Of a stretch of 64,000 bases of DNA, positions 48,690 through 56,967 are shown piece by piece; position 1 is the stretch's first letter; each line of letters starts with the position of its first letter. Location of the stretch: contig CACPFY010000001.1 in NCBI GenBank assembly GCA_902633335.1, positions 62,001-126,000 on the forward strand, written 5' to 3'. This DNA comes from an uncultured Pelagibacteraceae bacterium (GTDB lineage Bacteria > Pseudomonadota > Alphaproteobacteria > Pelagibacterales > Pelagibacteraceae). A model generated the notes under the pieces. That model saw nothing but the letters and a program-made list of their open reading frames with translations. It had not been told where the DNA came from and made no database searches. A program made the translations under genes and the position numbers.

Positions 48690-49961
48690 TTATTTTTTCA
48701 TTTTTTCTAAATCTTCTTGAGCCAATTTAACTATTTTTTTTGCTTCACTCATTGGGTCGTATCTTAACTTAATAGTTTGATTTAAGTCTTTTTCAATGTC
48801 TAATTTGTTAGAATATAAAGATTTATAAATAGACTCAGCAAAATATTTTTTATTAAAACAGGGCACCACGTAGCCATTAACGCCGTCAATTAAAGACTCC
48901 TCAGCTTCTCCCTTATTAAATGCAACTACTGGCAGATTGTTAACAATTGCTTCTCTTATAGTTGCTGGTCCATTGCATCCAGTTGAAGGTGAAAGGAATA
49001 CGTCTGCCGCACGATAAAGTAAATTTAATTTATTATCATCAAATATTTCACCTAGGTGTATCCACTCAATTCCTGAAATATTAAAATAGAAGTTATGTTT
49101 TCTTCCAAACGTTATCAACTTGACGGGGCTCTGATTTTCTTTTTTAGTTTTTAAGTCTAATATTTTTTTAAATTCTCTAAGAATTTCATTCAAAATTCGT
49201 CCCCCCTTATGAGGTGCATCAAGATTAAAAGTTCCAAAAAGTAAAATTTTATCATTTATATTTAAGTTAAGCATTTTTCTTGCAATATTTTTTTCATAAA
49301 ATTTTTTTCTTTCATCTCTAACTGTTAAATAAACATAATTATTAAATGTATTTTGTGTCACTGGAGAACTATCGTATAATTTTTTAGTAAAATTATTTTC
49401 AAGTAGTATTTTTGGTTGAAATTTATCAAATATATTTTTTTTCTTTTTAAAAATTTTATTTGAAATATTAAAAATATTGAAAAAATTTAATTGTGGGCAT
49501 TTATTACATCCAGATTTAAACTTTTCACACTCCTCTCCATTCTCATATAAAAAATTTACATGACAACCTCCTACTGCAAGTTCCATATCTAAAGGTCTTA
49601 AATAAATATTTTTATTTGTTTCAAATATAGTTTTAAGCATATTGAATGACAAAAATTTATGAAGAGTATAAATTATAATTGTGTCAGCCTCTTCTACATA
49701 TTTTTTTATTGAATTATAATTTATTGTACTATTTCCGAAACTAAATAGAACTCTTTTTTTTTTGAAAAATTCTAAAAAAAAGAAAAAAATTCGTTTAAAT
49801 AACGACCTTTTAATTTTAATTATATTATCATTTTTTTTTGTAGATTTATGAAGTAAAATGGTTTTGCTTTCATGCCCTAATTTTATAATATTTGAGTTTA
49901 GATTAACAACGGTTTGGCCTACACCATCAATGTCATTATATGTAATGAGCAGAAATTTCAC
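48690..49961 (-). CDS. Glycosyltransferase family 4 protein
   Basis: 423-residue GT-B enzyme. N-terminal LITYNDIDGVGQTVVNLN acceptor half; a cysteine-rich patch GGCHVNFLYENGEECEKF...GCNKCPQL in the first half is unusual and could bind metal; C-terminal donor half has LFGTFNLDAPHKGGRIL, DVFLSPSTGCNGPATIREAI and VVAFNKGEAEESL, the E-x7-E region. Donor sugar unknown; probably adds one residue of the repeat unit. Confidence 0.87.
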   Translation of the reverse strand: MKFLLITYNDIDGVGQTVVNLNSNIIKLGHESKTILLHKSTKKNDNIIKIKRSLFKRIFFFFLEFFKKKRVLFSFGNSTINYNSIKKYVEEADTIIIYTLHKFLSFNMLKTIFETNKNIYLRPLDMELAVGGCHVNFLYENGEECEKFKSGCNKCPQLNFFNIFNISNKIFKKKKNIFDKFQPKILLENNFTKKLYDSSPVTQNTFNNYVYLTVRDERKKFYEKNIARKMLNLNINDKILLFGTFNLDAPHKGGRILNEILREFKKILDLKTKKENQSPVKLITFGRKHNFYFNISGIEWIHLGEIFDDNKLNLLYRAADVFLSPSTGCNGPATIREAIVNNLPVVAFNKGEAEESLIDGVNGYVVPCFNKKYFAESIYKSLYSNKLDIEKDLNQTIKLRYDPMSEAKKIVKLAQEDLEKMKK

Positions 49962-49984
49962 TTAAATTATAATTTTTAAAAATT

Positions 49985-51133
49985 TTATTTATGGAAATAG
50001 TCTTTAACTTTTTGAGAAATATAATCGACTTCACTTAATTTGAGCTTGTTGTGCATGGGAAGTCTTACAATTTTTTTGATTATTTCATCTGTATTTTTTA
50101 AATTATCACTTTTATTTAAAAAATTTTTTCCAACTTTTGATAGGTGTAGAGCTTCGAAACTTATAAATGCTGTAATACTATTTTTTTTCAAATATTTTAA
50201 AAACTTTTCTCGTTCTTTTTTTTTTAAAATTATTGTAAAGGCATGATAATTATATTTGTATTTATGCTTTAATTTATTACATATAGTAAATTCATCATTT
50301 AACCAAATTTTAAAATTTTTAATGTATCTTTTGTATAAATTTGATCTGTATTTAATAACTTTATTTATATCTCTAATTTGTGGTTGCAAAAAACTTGCAT
50401 TAAGTTCTGGTAACCTAAAACATGATCCAAGTTCAACCCAAGAATAATATTTTTTATGGTAATTTGGATCAGAAACAACATAAGTTCTGTCAGTTCCTTT
50501 ATCAAAAACTAAATCAGACTTTCTTTTAAATTTTTTGTTGTTTACTACAAGTAATCCACCAATTCCGCTTTGATAGTTTTTTGTTTCATGAAAAGAAAAA
50601 GTTGCAAAATCCCCAAATGTACCAACGGGTTTATTTTTGACATAAGAGCCTAAAGCAGGGGCAGCATCTTCTATTAAAATTATTTTTTTTCTTTTACAAA
50701 AATTTTTTAAATCTCCTAGATAATCGACTGGAAGTCCTTGCATATGAATTACCACGATAACTTTGGTTTTTTTATTTACATTTTTTTTAAAATCTTCAAA
50801 AGTTGGCATCAAATTACTTTTATCGATATCACAATACCTTACTCTACATCCTGTTCTTACAAAACTAGATGCAGTGGTATTATAATTGTACGATGGCATC
50901 AGTACTTCTTCATCTTTTTTTAAATTCATCATTAAGGCACAAATTTCCATAGCTGCTGTACAACTATTTGTTAAGTGAACATGTTCAAAGCCAAATTGTT
51001 TTTTAAGATCTTTTTTAATTTGTATAATATTTTTACCAGGACCGTGCAAAGAGGCTTTTGAATTTAATAATTTTTTTACATTATCAAAATATTTCTTATC
51101 TTGTAACGGTGTGTTAAATAAAATTTGTTGCAT
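49985..51133 (-). CDS. DegT/DnrJ/EryC1 aminotransferase, WecE-like (C4 transamination candidate)
   Basis: 382-residue PLP enzyme. TNSCTAAMEICALMM, MPSYNYNTTASSFV, LIEDAAPALGS (Asp156) and FSFHETKNYQSGIGG with the PLP lysine Lys185. The SFHETKN spelling is that of WecE/RffA, which aminates dTDP-4-keto-6-deoxyglucose at C4. Three bases after the E1-like gene, so it may act on that enzyme's 4-keto product. A substrate with CDP rather than dTDP is inferred from rfbF/rfbG. Confidence 0.88.
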   Translation of the reverse strand: MQQILFNTPLQDKKYFDNVKKLLNSKASLHGPGKNIIQIKKDLKKQFGFEHVHLTNSCTAAMEICALMMNLKKDEEVLMPSYNYNTTASSFVRTGCRVRYCDIDKSNLMPTFEDFKKNVNKKTKVIVVIHMQGLPVDYLGDLKNFCKRKKIILIEDAAPALGSYVKNKPVGTFGDFATFSFHETKNYQSGIGGLLVVNNKKFKRKSDLVFDKGTDRTYVVSDPNYHKKYYSWVELGSCFRLPELNASFLQPQIRDINKVIKYRSNLYKRYIKNFKIWLNDEFTICNKLKHKYKYNYHAFTIILKKKEREKFLKYLKKNSITAFISFEALHLSKVGKNFLNKSDNLKNTDEIIKKIVRLPMHNKLKLSEVDYISQKVKDYFHK

Positions 51134-51136
51134 AAT

Positions 51137-52333
51137 TTAAATAAACTTTTCTATGAATTTTTTCATAACTGATAACATGTAATTTATTTCCTGCTTTGTA
51201 AGGCCATGATGACATCCAATAAGAATTCCGTTAGCCATTACATCGTCACTAACCTTATTCGCTTGTTTGTGTTTCTTATAATACCTATTTTTCATCAAAG
51301 GTTGTCGCATAATATTACCGCTAAATATTGGTCGAGTTTGTATACCATTTTTTTCTAAATTTATTTGGAACTGGCCTCTTGAAAATGGTGTGTGTTTTTT
51401 TAAGAGGATAGGATATGCCAGCCAACCTGTTTTTGTTTTATTTTGTTGAATGGGAGTTCTAAAAAAATTTGGGTAATTACTAAAAAATCTATTAAGTAAA
51501 TTAAAAATTTTTATCCTTTTATTAATAATATGTTTTAATTTTTTTAATTGTTCTAAACCAAATGCAGCAGAAATTTCAGAAGGGATAAAATTATATCCCA
51601 TATCAGCGAATATGTATTTTACATCATATTGTATTCCATCAATTTTCTTTTTAAATCTAGGTTTGACACCAACGTTTTGATCAAATATAGCTGATGACCT
51701 TCCGTACTCTCTAAGCATTTTAGCGTTTTCATAAAGTTTTTTATCATTAAAACAAACAATTCCACCAAATCCTGCTCCGGTAATTAAGTGAGCGCCATAA
51801 AAACTTGTAGAAACAGCGTCTGAAAGTTTTCCTGTATTATTGTTATTATATTTGTAACCTAAAGTATCAGCAGAGTCTTCGATAACTTTAAGATTATATT
51901 TTTTTGCCAATTTAAATATAATATTCCAATTAGCAATGTTGCCTAATAAATTTGGTATCATTATAGCTACAGTTTTTTTGGTAATGCACTTTTCTATTTG
52001 GTCAACATTAGCAATAAACTGCCTATCTAAAACATCTATAAAGTACGGCACACAATTAGCTTGATAAATTGGAGCAACAGTAGTAGCAAACGTTAAAGAG
52101 GGAGTAATTATTTCAGAACCTTTTTTAAAATTAAATGCACTTATAGCAAGTAAATTTGCAGAAGATCCAGAATTAACCATTAACCCATATTTTTTTCCAA
52201 ATAACTTGCTGGCTTTTTTTTCAAATTCTTTTACTGACGGGCCATTCATTAAGGCTGTTGGATTTTTCAATACTTTAGATACTGCATTAATTTCTTTTTT
52301 ATCGTAAACGGCTTTTGCGTAATAGACTCTCAT
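51137..52333 (-). CDS. E1/RfbH-like DegT-fold sugar 3-dehydrase homologue without cluster cysteines
   Basis: 398-residue DegT fold. The PLP lysine is replaced by His182 in SFYGAHLITGAGFGG, as in PMP-dependent E1 (RfbH/SpnQ) and ColD. The C-terminal half reads like RfbH (QYDVKYIFADMGYN, TRPIFSGNIMRQP). However, where RfbH has its cysteine cluster for [2Fe-2S], this protein has GRSSAIFDQNVG (211-222) and no cysteine. It should therefore not be assumed to need the E3 reductase; a ColD-like mechanism is possible. Two bases after the oxidoreductase gene. Confidence 0.82.
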   Translation of the reverse strand: MRVYYAKAVYDKKEINAVSKVLKNPTALMNGPSVKEFEKKASKLFGKKYGLMVNSGSSANLLAISAFNFKKGSEIITPSLTFATTVAPIYQANCVPYFIDVLDRQFIANVDQIEKCITKKTVAIMIPNLLGNIANWNIIFKLAKKYNLKVIEDSADTLGYKYNNNNTGKLSDAVSTSFYGAHLITGAGFGGIVCFNDKKLYENAKMLREYGRSSAIFDQNVGVKPRFKKKIDGIQYDVKYIFADMGYNFIPSEISAAFGLEQLKKLKHIINKRIKIFNLLNRFFSNYPNFFRTPIQQNKTKTGWLAYPILLKKHTPFSRGQFQINLEKNGIQTRPIFSGNIMRQPLMKNRYYKKHKQANKVSDDVMANGILIGCHHGLTKQEINYMLSVMKKFIEKFI

Positions 52334-52335
52334 AA

Positions 52336-53259
52336 TTATTTATTTTTAAGTTTAGTGAATAAGTTTGTGTGATTTTTGATTAATTCAATATTTAATTTTT
52401 TAAATTTTTTTCTATTATAATTTTTAGATATATGATTTATCATTTCAACAAATTGATTAGTCTTTTTAAACACTTTTTCATTTAATTTTTTACTGAAAAT
52501 TTTTAATATAATTTGCTCATTAGTAGCTTTGCTAAAAAATTTGTCAATGTGAATAGTGGCCCTATCGAAAAATATTTCGATATTATTTGTGTAATTTTGT
52601 CCCTCCCCCCAAAAATAATGTCTTGTGCTATTAGAATATTTTATAAAAATGTTACCTCTTAAATCTACTTTGTTAGCTATCTTTTGAGAAAAGTACTTTG
52701 AAATCGGTTGTTTATTTTCAAATAAATAAGTTTCTAAAGAGGTAACATATGAAGCTGCATCATTATAAAAACCGTTTCCCTCTTTTAGTATATATCTATT
52801 ATTATCTTTATTAAGTGAGGGATACCTAAAATTAGATATTACGTACCTAACTTTCCCAAATTTGTTTGATTTAATTAATTTTTTTAAATAATTGAATACT
52901 GGATGATAACAGTACATAAAAGTTTCAAATATTAATTTATCGTTTTTTTTCGCTAAATTTATTATTCTATTTAAATTTTTTTTTCTTGTTATAAATGGTT
53001 TTTCACAAATAACATGAGACCCAGACATTAAAGATTTTAAAATATATTTTTCGTGTAGATTATTTGGGCAACAAATATAAACAAAATCAAATTTTTTTTT
53101 AAAAAATTCCACATCTTTATAATTTCTAATATTATTAAACTTTATTGATTTCCTTCTTAACATTCCAGAAATCTTAAAAAAATTAGATTTTCTAAAAATG
53201 GGATACATTCTTTTTTTAAAATGATTTCCTGAACCAATTATGCCAAGTGTTTTTCTCAT
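52336..53259 (-). CDS. Gfo/Idh/MocA family oxidoreductase (sugar ketoreductase candidate)
   Basis: 307 residues: LGIIGSGNHFKKRM nucleotide loop, VYICCPNNLHEKYI, HVICEKPFI (EKP at 86-88), and a C-terminal beta domain. Family members such as KijD10 and SpnN reduce the C3 ketone created by NDP-hexose 2,3-dehydratases; the gene lies 8 bases after exactly such a dehydratase homologue. Function is inferred from that pairing. Confidence 0.85.
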   Translation of the reverse strand: MRKTLGIIGSGNHFKKRMYPIFRKSNFFKISGMLRRKSIKFNNIRNYKDVEFFKKKFDFVYICCPNNLHEKYILKSLMSGSHVICEKPFITRKKNLNRIINLAKKNDKLIFETFMYCYHPVFNYLKKLIKSNKFGKVRYVISNFRYPSLNKDNNRYILKEGNGFYNDAASYVTSLETYLFENKQPISKYFSQKIANKVDLRGNIFIKYSNSTRHYFWGEGQNYTNNIEIFFDRATIHIDKFFSKATNEQIILKIFSKKLNEKVFKKTNQFVEMINHISKNYNRKKFKKLNIELIKNHTNLFTKLKNK

Positions 53260-53267
53260 AATTATTG

Positions 53268-54026
53268 CTAAATTAGTGAAAGAATTGATCTTAAATGTGG
53301 GCCTACATAATATCCCATTTTTATAAATTTATCTAATTCCCATAATGTTAACCATCTATATGATTTACCAGGTAAATTTATTTTCCCATTGTATTGAATA
53401 ATCCAATGAAGATTTCTTTTTTTAAAGAGTCTTCCCCCATCTTCGGTAACCCAAAATTTACGTATAGTCTTAAAATTTTTTTTAAAGTATTTTTTTGCCA
53501 CTTTAGGTTTAGATCCCAAATGAACACGATTCAAATTTGAGTAAGTAGCCTGCAAAGAAGGGCTTAGTTGTATTTCATTATAATTTCCTGGTTCAAACTT
53601 TGCTTCAATTAGATAGTGAGGAACTCCATTTATTATTGTTCTGACTAGACCAATTATGCCCCCTTTATAACCAATTTGTTTGATAAATGGTTGGTCCCAA
53701 CTTTTAACCTCTCTTTTGGAATTAATTGTTCTTTTTCCCTCAATAGAAAAAAATTCCCCACTGTCATGAGATATTACACCTTTTGATTTATCATATGTCC
53801 ATTTTCTCATTTTTTCTAAATGCACGTTAATAATTTTTGCCTTATTATTTTTTCTAATATTGTTATACCAAGCTAAAGTTTTGTTAAAATTCACATTTGT
53901 CCAATTTTCCATTTTTTCAATATTATTTTCGTAAAAAAATTTTTTTCTTTTTTCGTATAAATTATTTTTTTTTAAGAAATTTAGGTAGATTTTTACAATC
54001 AAAATAAAATTTAATTTTTTTTTCAT
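53268..54026 (-). CDS. NDP-hexose 2,3-dehydratase family protein, single-repeat form
   Basis: 252 residues. Family motifs: FFSIEGKRT, REVKSWDQPFIKQ, GIIGLVRTIINGVPHYL, AKFEPGNYNEIQLSPSLQAT, SNLNRVHLGSKP, and WVTEDGGRLFKKRN. The characterised enzymes (TylX3, EvaA, SpnO) are about 470 residues built from two similar Nudix-like halves; here only one half is present, with intact start and stop and a following gene in phase. It removes the C2 hydroxyl of 4-keto-6-deoxyhexoses in other systems. The N-terminal 60 residues are unique and helical. Confidence 0.82.
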   Translation of the reverse strand: MKKKLNFILIVKIYLNFLKKNNLYEKRKKFFYENNIEKMENWTNVNFNKTLAWYNNIRKNNKAKIINVHLEKMRKWTYDKSKGVISHDSGEFFSIEGKRTINSKREVKSWDQPFIKQIGYKGGIIGLVRTIINGVPHYLIEAKFEPGNYNEIQLSPSLQATYSNLNRVHLGSKPKVAKKYFKKNFKTIRKFWVTEDGGRLFKKRNLHWIIQYNGKINLPGKSYRWLTLWELDKFIKMGYYVGPHLRSILSLI

Positions 54027-54032
54027 AAGTAG

Positions 54033-55202
54033 TTATTTATTAATTATATCTTTAAAAATCTGATAATTCATTTTATTTGTAATACTTTTTGAAGTTAAAA
54101 ATTTATATTTATAGTTTTCATATGCTCTCTTATTAACTGATTTTAAAATATTCTTATTTCTTATTTCCTCACTTATATTAATCAAAGAAGAACTCAAATT
54201 TTTTGCCAAAAGGCGAAGCTCCATCAATCTTTTTTTGTCATTTTTAATTACTTGATTATTTACCACAAGAAGAATTTTTCGGTAATTTGATACTGCATGG
54301 GTAATAGCAGTGGTAGCAGAATTTACAATTACAAATTTTGAATTTGAAACATAATTTAGTGCTGCATCTTGATCATGTATGACTTTGAATTTTTTATTGT
54401 ATAGAGGATTTGTAAACCCTTTATTTTTAGGGTGAGGAATAATGCATACCTTGTAGTTAAAAATTCTCTCAATATCATTGAAGAGTTTGTTTAATTCATT
54501 GTACCATTTTTTTTTATCGATCTTAATATTATATCCAAATAGTTTATAATCATCGACAAAATATGGCCCAGCGGAGTCTAAGAAGATTACTTTATTACTA
54601 GCTTTTTGTTTTTTATTTTTGTTTGTTAAATACTTTGAATATTCAAATGAATGAAATTTTACGTAAATATCATTTTTTAGGTGAAAAGGATTAACTTTTT
54701 TCTTACCCGAGTATAAGATATAATTTTTTTTAAATCTCATACATTTAAAAAGAAAGTGAAAAAATTTTTTTTTAATGAAGAAAAATAATTTTTTAGGTTG
54801 AAAGAAAATATTTTTAATTTTGCTTTTTGATATTTTCCATTTTAAATAAGTTTCTGTATGGCTAACACCTGGAGTGTAACTTTTTAAAGTTTTTACATCA
54901 GATTTCATAATAGTATAATGAATAATTAAAGATTTTAATGTATCTACGTCTAACAAATTGAATATGACAAAATTTTTATTTTTTCTTAAATTTTTATAGT
55001 AACTTATCCATTCATTTAAAGAGGTAAATATTTTTATTCCTTTCTGTCGCTTTTGAAGAAAAGCTGAGTTCCATTCTTTATTTACTATTTCAGAAAGATC
55101 ATGTATTTCAACTTTACTTCCCAGTTTTTTTTTTAAAAGGTCTACATCATAAAGTGCTTGGTTAAATTCCGTAAATTTGTAGGGATGTAAAATTAGAAAC
55201 AT
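54033..55202 (-). CDS. Unrecognised protein of the polysaccharide locus, GT-B-like C-terminus
   Basis: 389 residues; I do not recognise the family. The N-terminal half is basic and variable without membrane spans. The C-terminal half has KVCIIPHPKNKG, VIHDQDAALNYVSNSKFVIV and NSATTAITHAV, a spacing like that of the donor half of polysialyl- or CDP-glycerol-type transferases. A cytoplasmic glycosyl/glycerol-phosphate transferase is a guess. It lies between the 2,3-dehydratase and the ABC exporter genes, 6 and 11 bases from them. Confidence 0.6.
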   Translation of the reverse strand: MFLILHPYKFTEFNQALYDVDLLKKKLGSKVEIHDLSEIVNKEWNSAFLQKRQKGIKIFTSLNEWISYYKNLRKNKNFVIFNLLDVDTLKSLIIHYTIMKSDVKTLKSYTPGVSHTETYLKWKISKSKIKNIFFQPKKLFFFIKKKFFHFLFKCMRFKKNYILYSGKKKVNPFHLKNDIYVKFHSFEYSKYLTNKNKKQKASNKVIFLDSAGPYFVDDYKLFGYNIKIDKKKWYNELNKLFNDIERIFNYKVCIIPHPKNKGFTNPLYNKKFKVIHDQDAALNYVSNSKFVIVNSATTAITHAVSNYRKILLVVNNQVIKNDKKRLMELRLLAKNLSSSLINISEEIRNKNILKSVNKRAYENYKYKFLTSKSITNKMNYQIFKDIINK

Positions 55203-55213
55203 GATTGCTCTTT

Positions 55214-56944
55214 TTATTTTTCTTTTATTAAGTTACCCTTATCTAGTTTCCAGACAGTATTGCATTTATCAATAACATTTTTTCTGTGAGCAATTATTAT
55301 TAACGTTTTTTCTTGTAATAGATTGTTTAGATTTGAAATAATTTTGTTTTCAGTTTCAACATCGAGTGAACTTGTAAATTCATCTAAAAATATGATCTTT
55401 TTATTTTTATAAATAGCTCTTGCAAGTGCGATTCTCTGTTTCTCACCGCCTGAAAGTTTTACACCATCTGTGCCTATATTTTCATTTAGGCCTTTTTCTA
55501 GAGATAAAATTTTATTATTTAGTTCAGAAATTTTTATAGCTAAGTTTAATTTCTCTTCATCAATATTTTTTTCATCATTATCAAAGGTAATATTATTTTT
55601 TAAATTATCATCCAACAAAAAGGTAGATTGTGATACGTAACTAATTTCTTCTTGCCATTTTTTTAAATCTAGACCTATATTTTTATTCTTAAAATATATA
55701 TTGCCTTGATCAGGTTGTAGTAGACCAATTAAAATTTGCATTAAAGTACTCTTTCCTGATCCTGTTTCACCAGTTATACCAACTGTTTGTCCTTCTGGAA
55801 TTTGCATACTTATTTTATCTAATACTTTTTTATTTTTAAAAGAATATTGAAAAGATAAATCTTTTACATAAATAAATTTATTTTCAGGTTCGCTATTTTT
55901 TAAAATTAATTTTTTTGTATCTATATTTGATTTATTTTTTTCTAGTTTTTTTATTTTTTCGATCTCCTGATTTAATAATTTTACGCTAGGTTCAAATATT
56001 CGCATAAAATGTAAGCTGGTATTTATTCCTGTAAATGCAGGTATAGATCTAAGAACCGCTATGAGAATAACTGATAAAAAAGCAAGCACTTCAGGTGTAT
56101 TTTCGTATGATAAAGATAATATTGTTGTTAAGACTACTATAAAAAGTATAGATACGACTTCTAAAATTAATTTTGGAAATCTATCGAAAACCGAAAAAAA
56201 CAGTAGATTATTCTCATATAAAGTCATTTTTTCTTCAAATTTTCTTGATGTCTGACTTTCTTTGTTCAAAAGTTTAATATCTTTTATAGCTCCAAAAAGT
56301 TCAAAAACCATTTGATTAAATTTTTGAGACAAGGATCGATTTTCAATTGCTCTGGCTTTTAAACTTGGTTTTAAAGTTTTAATATAAACAAAACTTATTA
56401 AAGTAAAAGTAAAGGCTATTCCTAAAGCTAATTGATAATTAGTTAAAAAAATTATTATGAATACTATTATGAAGGCCATTACCTCCCTAAATAAGTTATT
56501 TAAATGAAAAAGGTAGCCCCTTAAAGCTTGTAAAGTTTCTGTTACATTTCTCGCTAAAAAACTTGGTCCAACTTCAAAGTAATATTGATAACTTTCTTTT
56601 AAATAAAAATTGAACATTTTAGTAGAAATAGATATTTTTAAATTCTTGTAAAATTTTTCTTGCGAATACATTAAAAGAATTAAAAATAAATTTTTTATAA
56701 TGAATGCTATGCTTACAAATATTCCAAATTGAACCATTAAGTTATCAGTGGAAAAGTAATTAAATATAATAGGTGCTTTTTCTAAAATTATTTGCTTTTC
56801 AATTAATAAAGTTGCAAAAATTGGAATAGAGACTAGAGCGATAAACTCAAGAAAAAAATGTATAATGTTGAGTAGTATTAAAAGCTTAAATTTGTACCTA
56901 TTTTTTTTTTCAATAAGTAATAAAATATTATTATAAAATTTCAT
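55214..56944 (-). CDS. ABC exporter, fused membrane and ATPase domains (PglK/MsbA type)
   Basis: 576-residue half-transporter. Five or six membrane helices in residues 1-310, then a C-terminal ATPase: Walker A GETGSGKST, Q-loop in ISYVSQSTF, signature LSGGEKQRIALARA, Walker B IIFLDEFTSSLD and H-loop IIIAHRK. Family members flip lipid-linked oligosaccharides (PglK) or lipids. Located centrally in the locus, it is the only obvious export function, so it may flip the finished glycan-lipid. No Wzx flippase is seen. Confidence 0.9.
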   Translation of the reverse strand: MKFYNNILLLIEKKNRYKFKLLILLNIIHFFLEFIALVSIPIFATLLIEKQIILEKAPIIFNYFSTDNLMVQFGIFVSIAFIIKNLFLILLMYSQEKFYKNLKISISTKMFNFYLKESYQYYFEVGPSFLARNVTETLQALRGYLFHLNNLFREVMAFIIVFIIIFLTNYQLALGIAFTFTLISFVYIKTLKPSLKARAIENRSLSQKFNQMVFELFGAIKDIKLLNKESQTSRKFEEKMTLYENNLLFFSVFDRFPKLILEVVSILFIVVLTTILSLSYENTPEVLAFLSVILIAVLRSIPAFTGINTSLHFMRIFEPSVKLLNQEIEKIKKLEKNKSNIDTKKLILKNSEPENKFIYVKDLSFQYSFKNKKVLDKISMQIPEGQTVGITGETGSGKSTLMQILIGLLQPDQGNIYFKNKNIGLDLKKWQEEISYVSQSTFLLDDNLKNNITFDNDEKNIDEEKLNLAIKISELNNKILSLEKGLNENIGTDGVKLSGGEKQRIALARAIYKNKKIIFLDEFTSSLDVETENKIISNLNNLLQEKTLIIIAHRKNVIDKCNTVWKLDKGNLIKEK

Positions 56945-56967
56945 AATTAAATTTTTAACTTCTCAGG

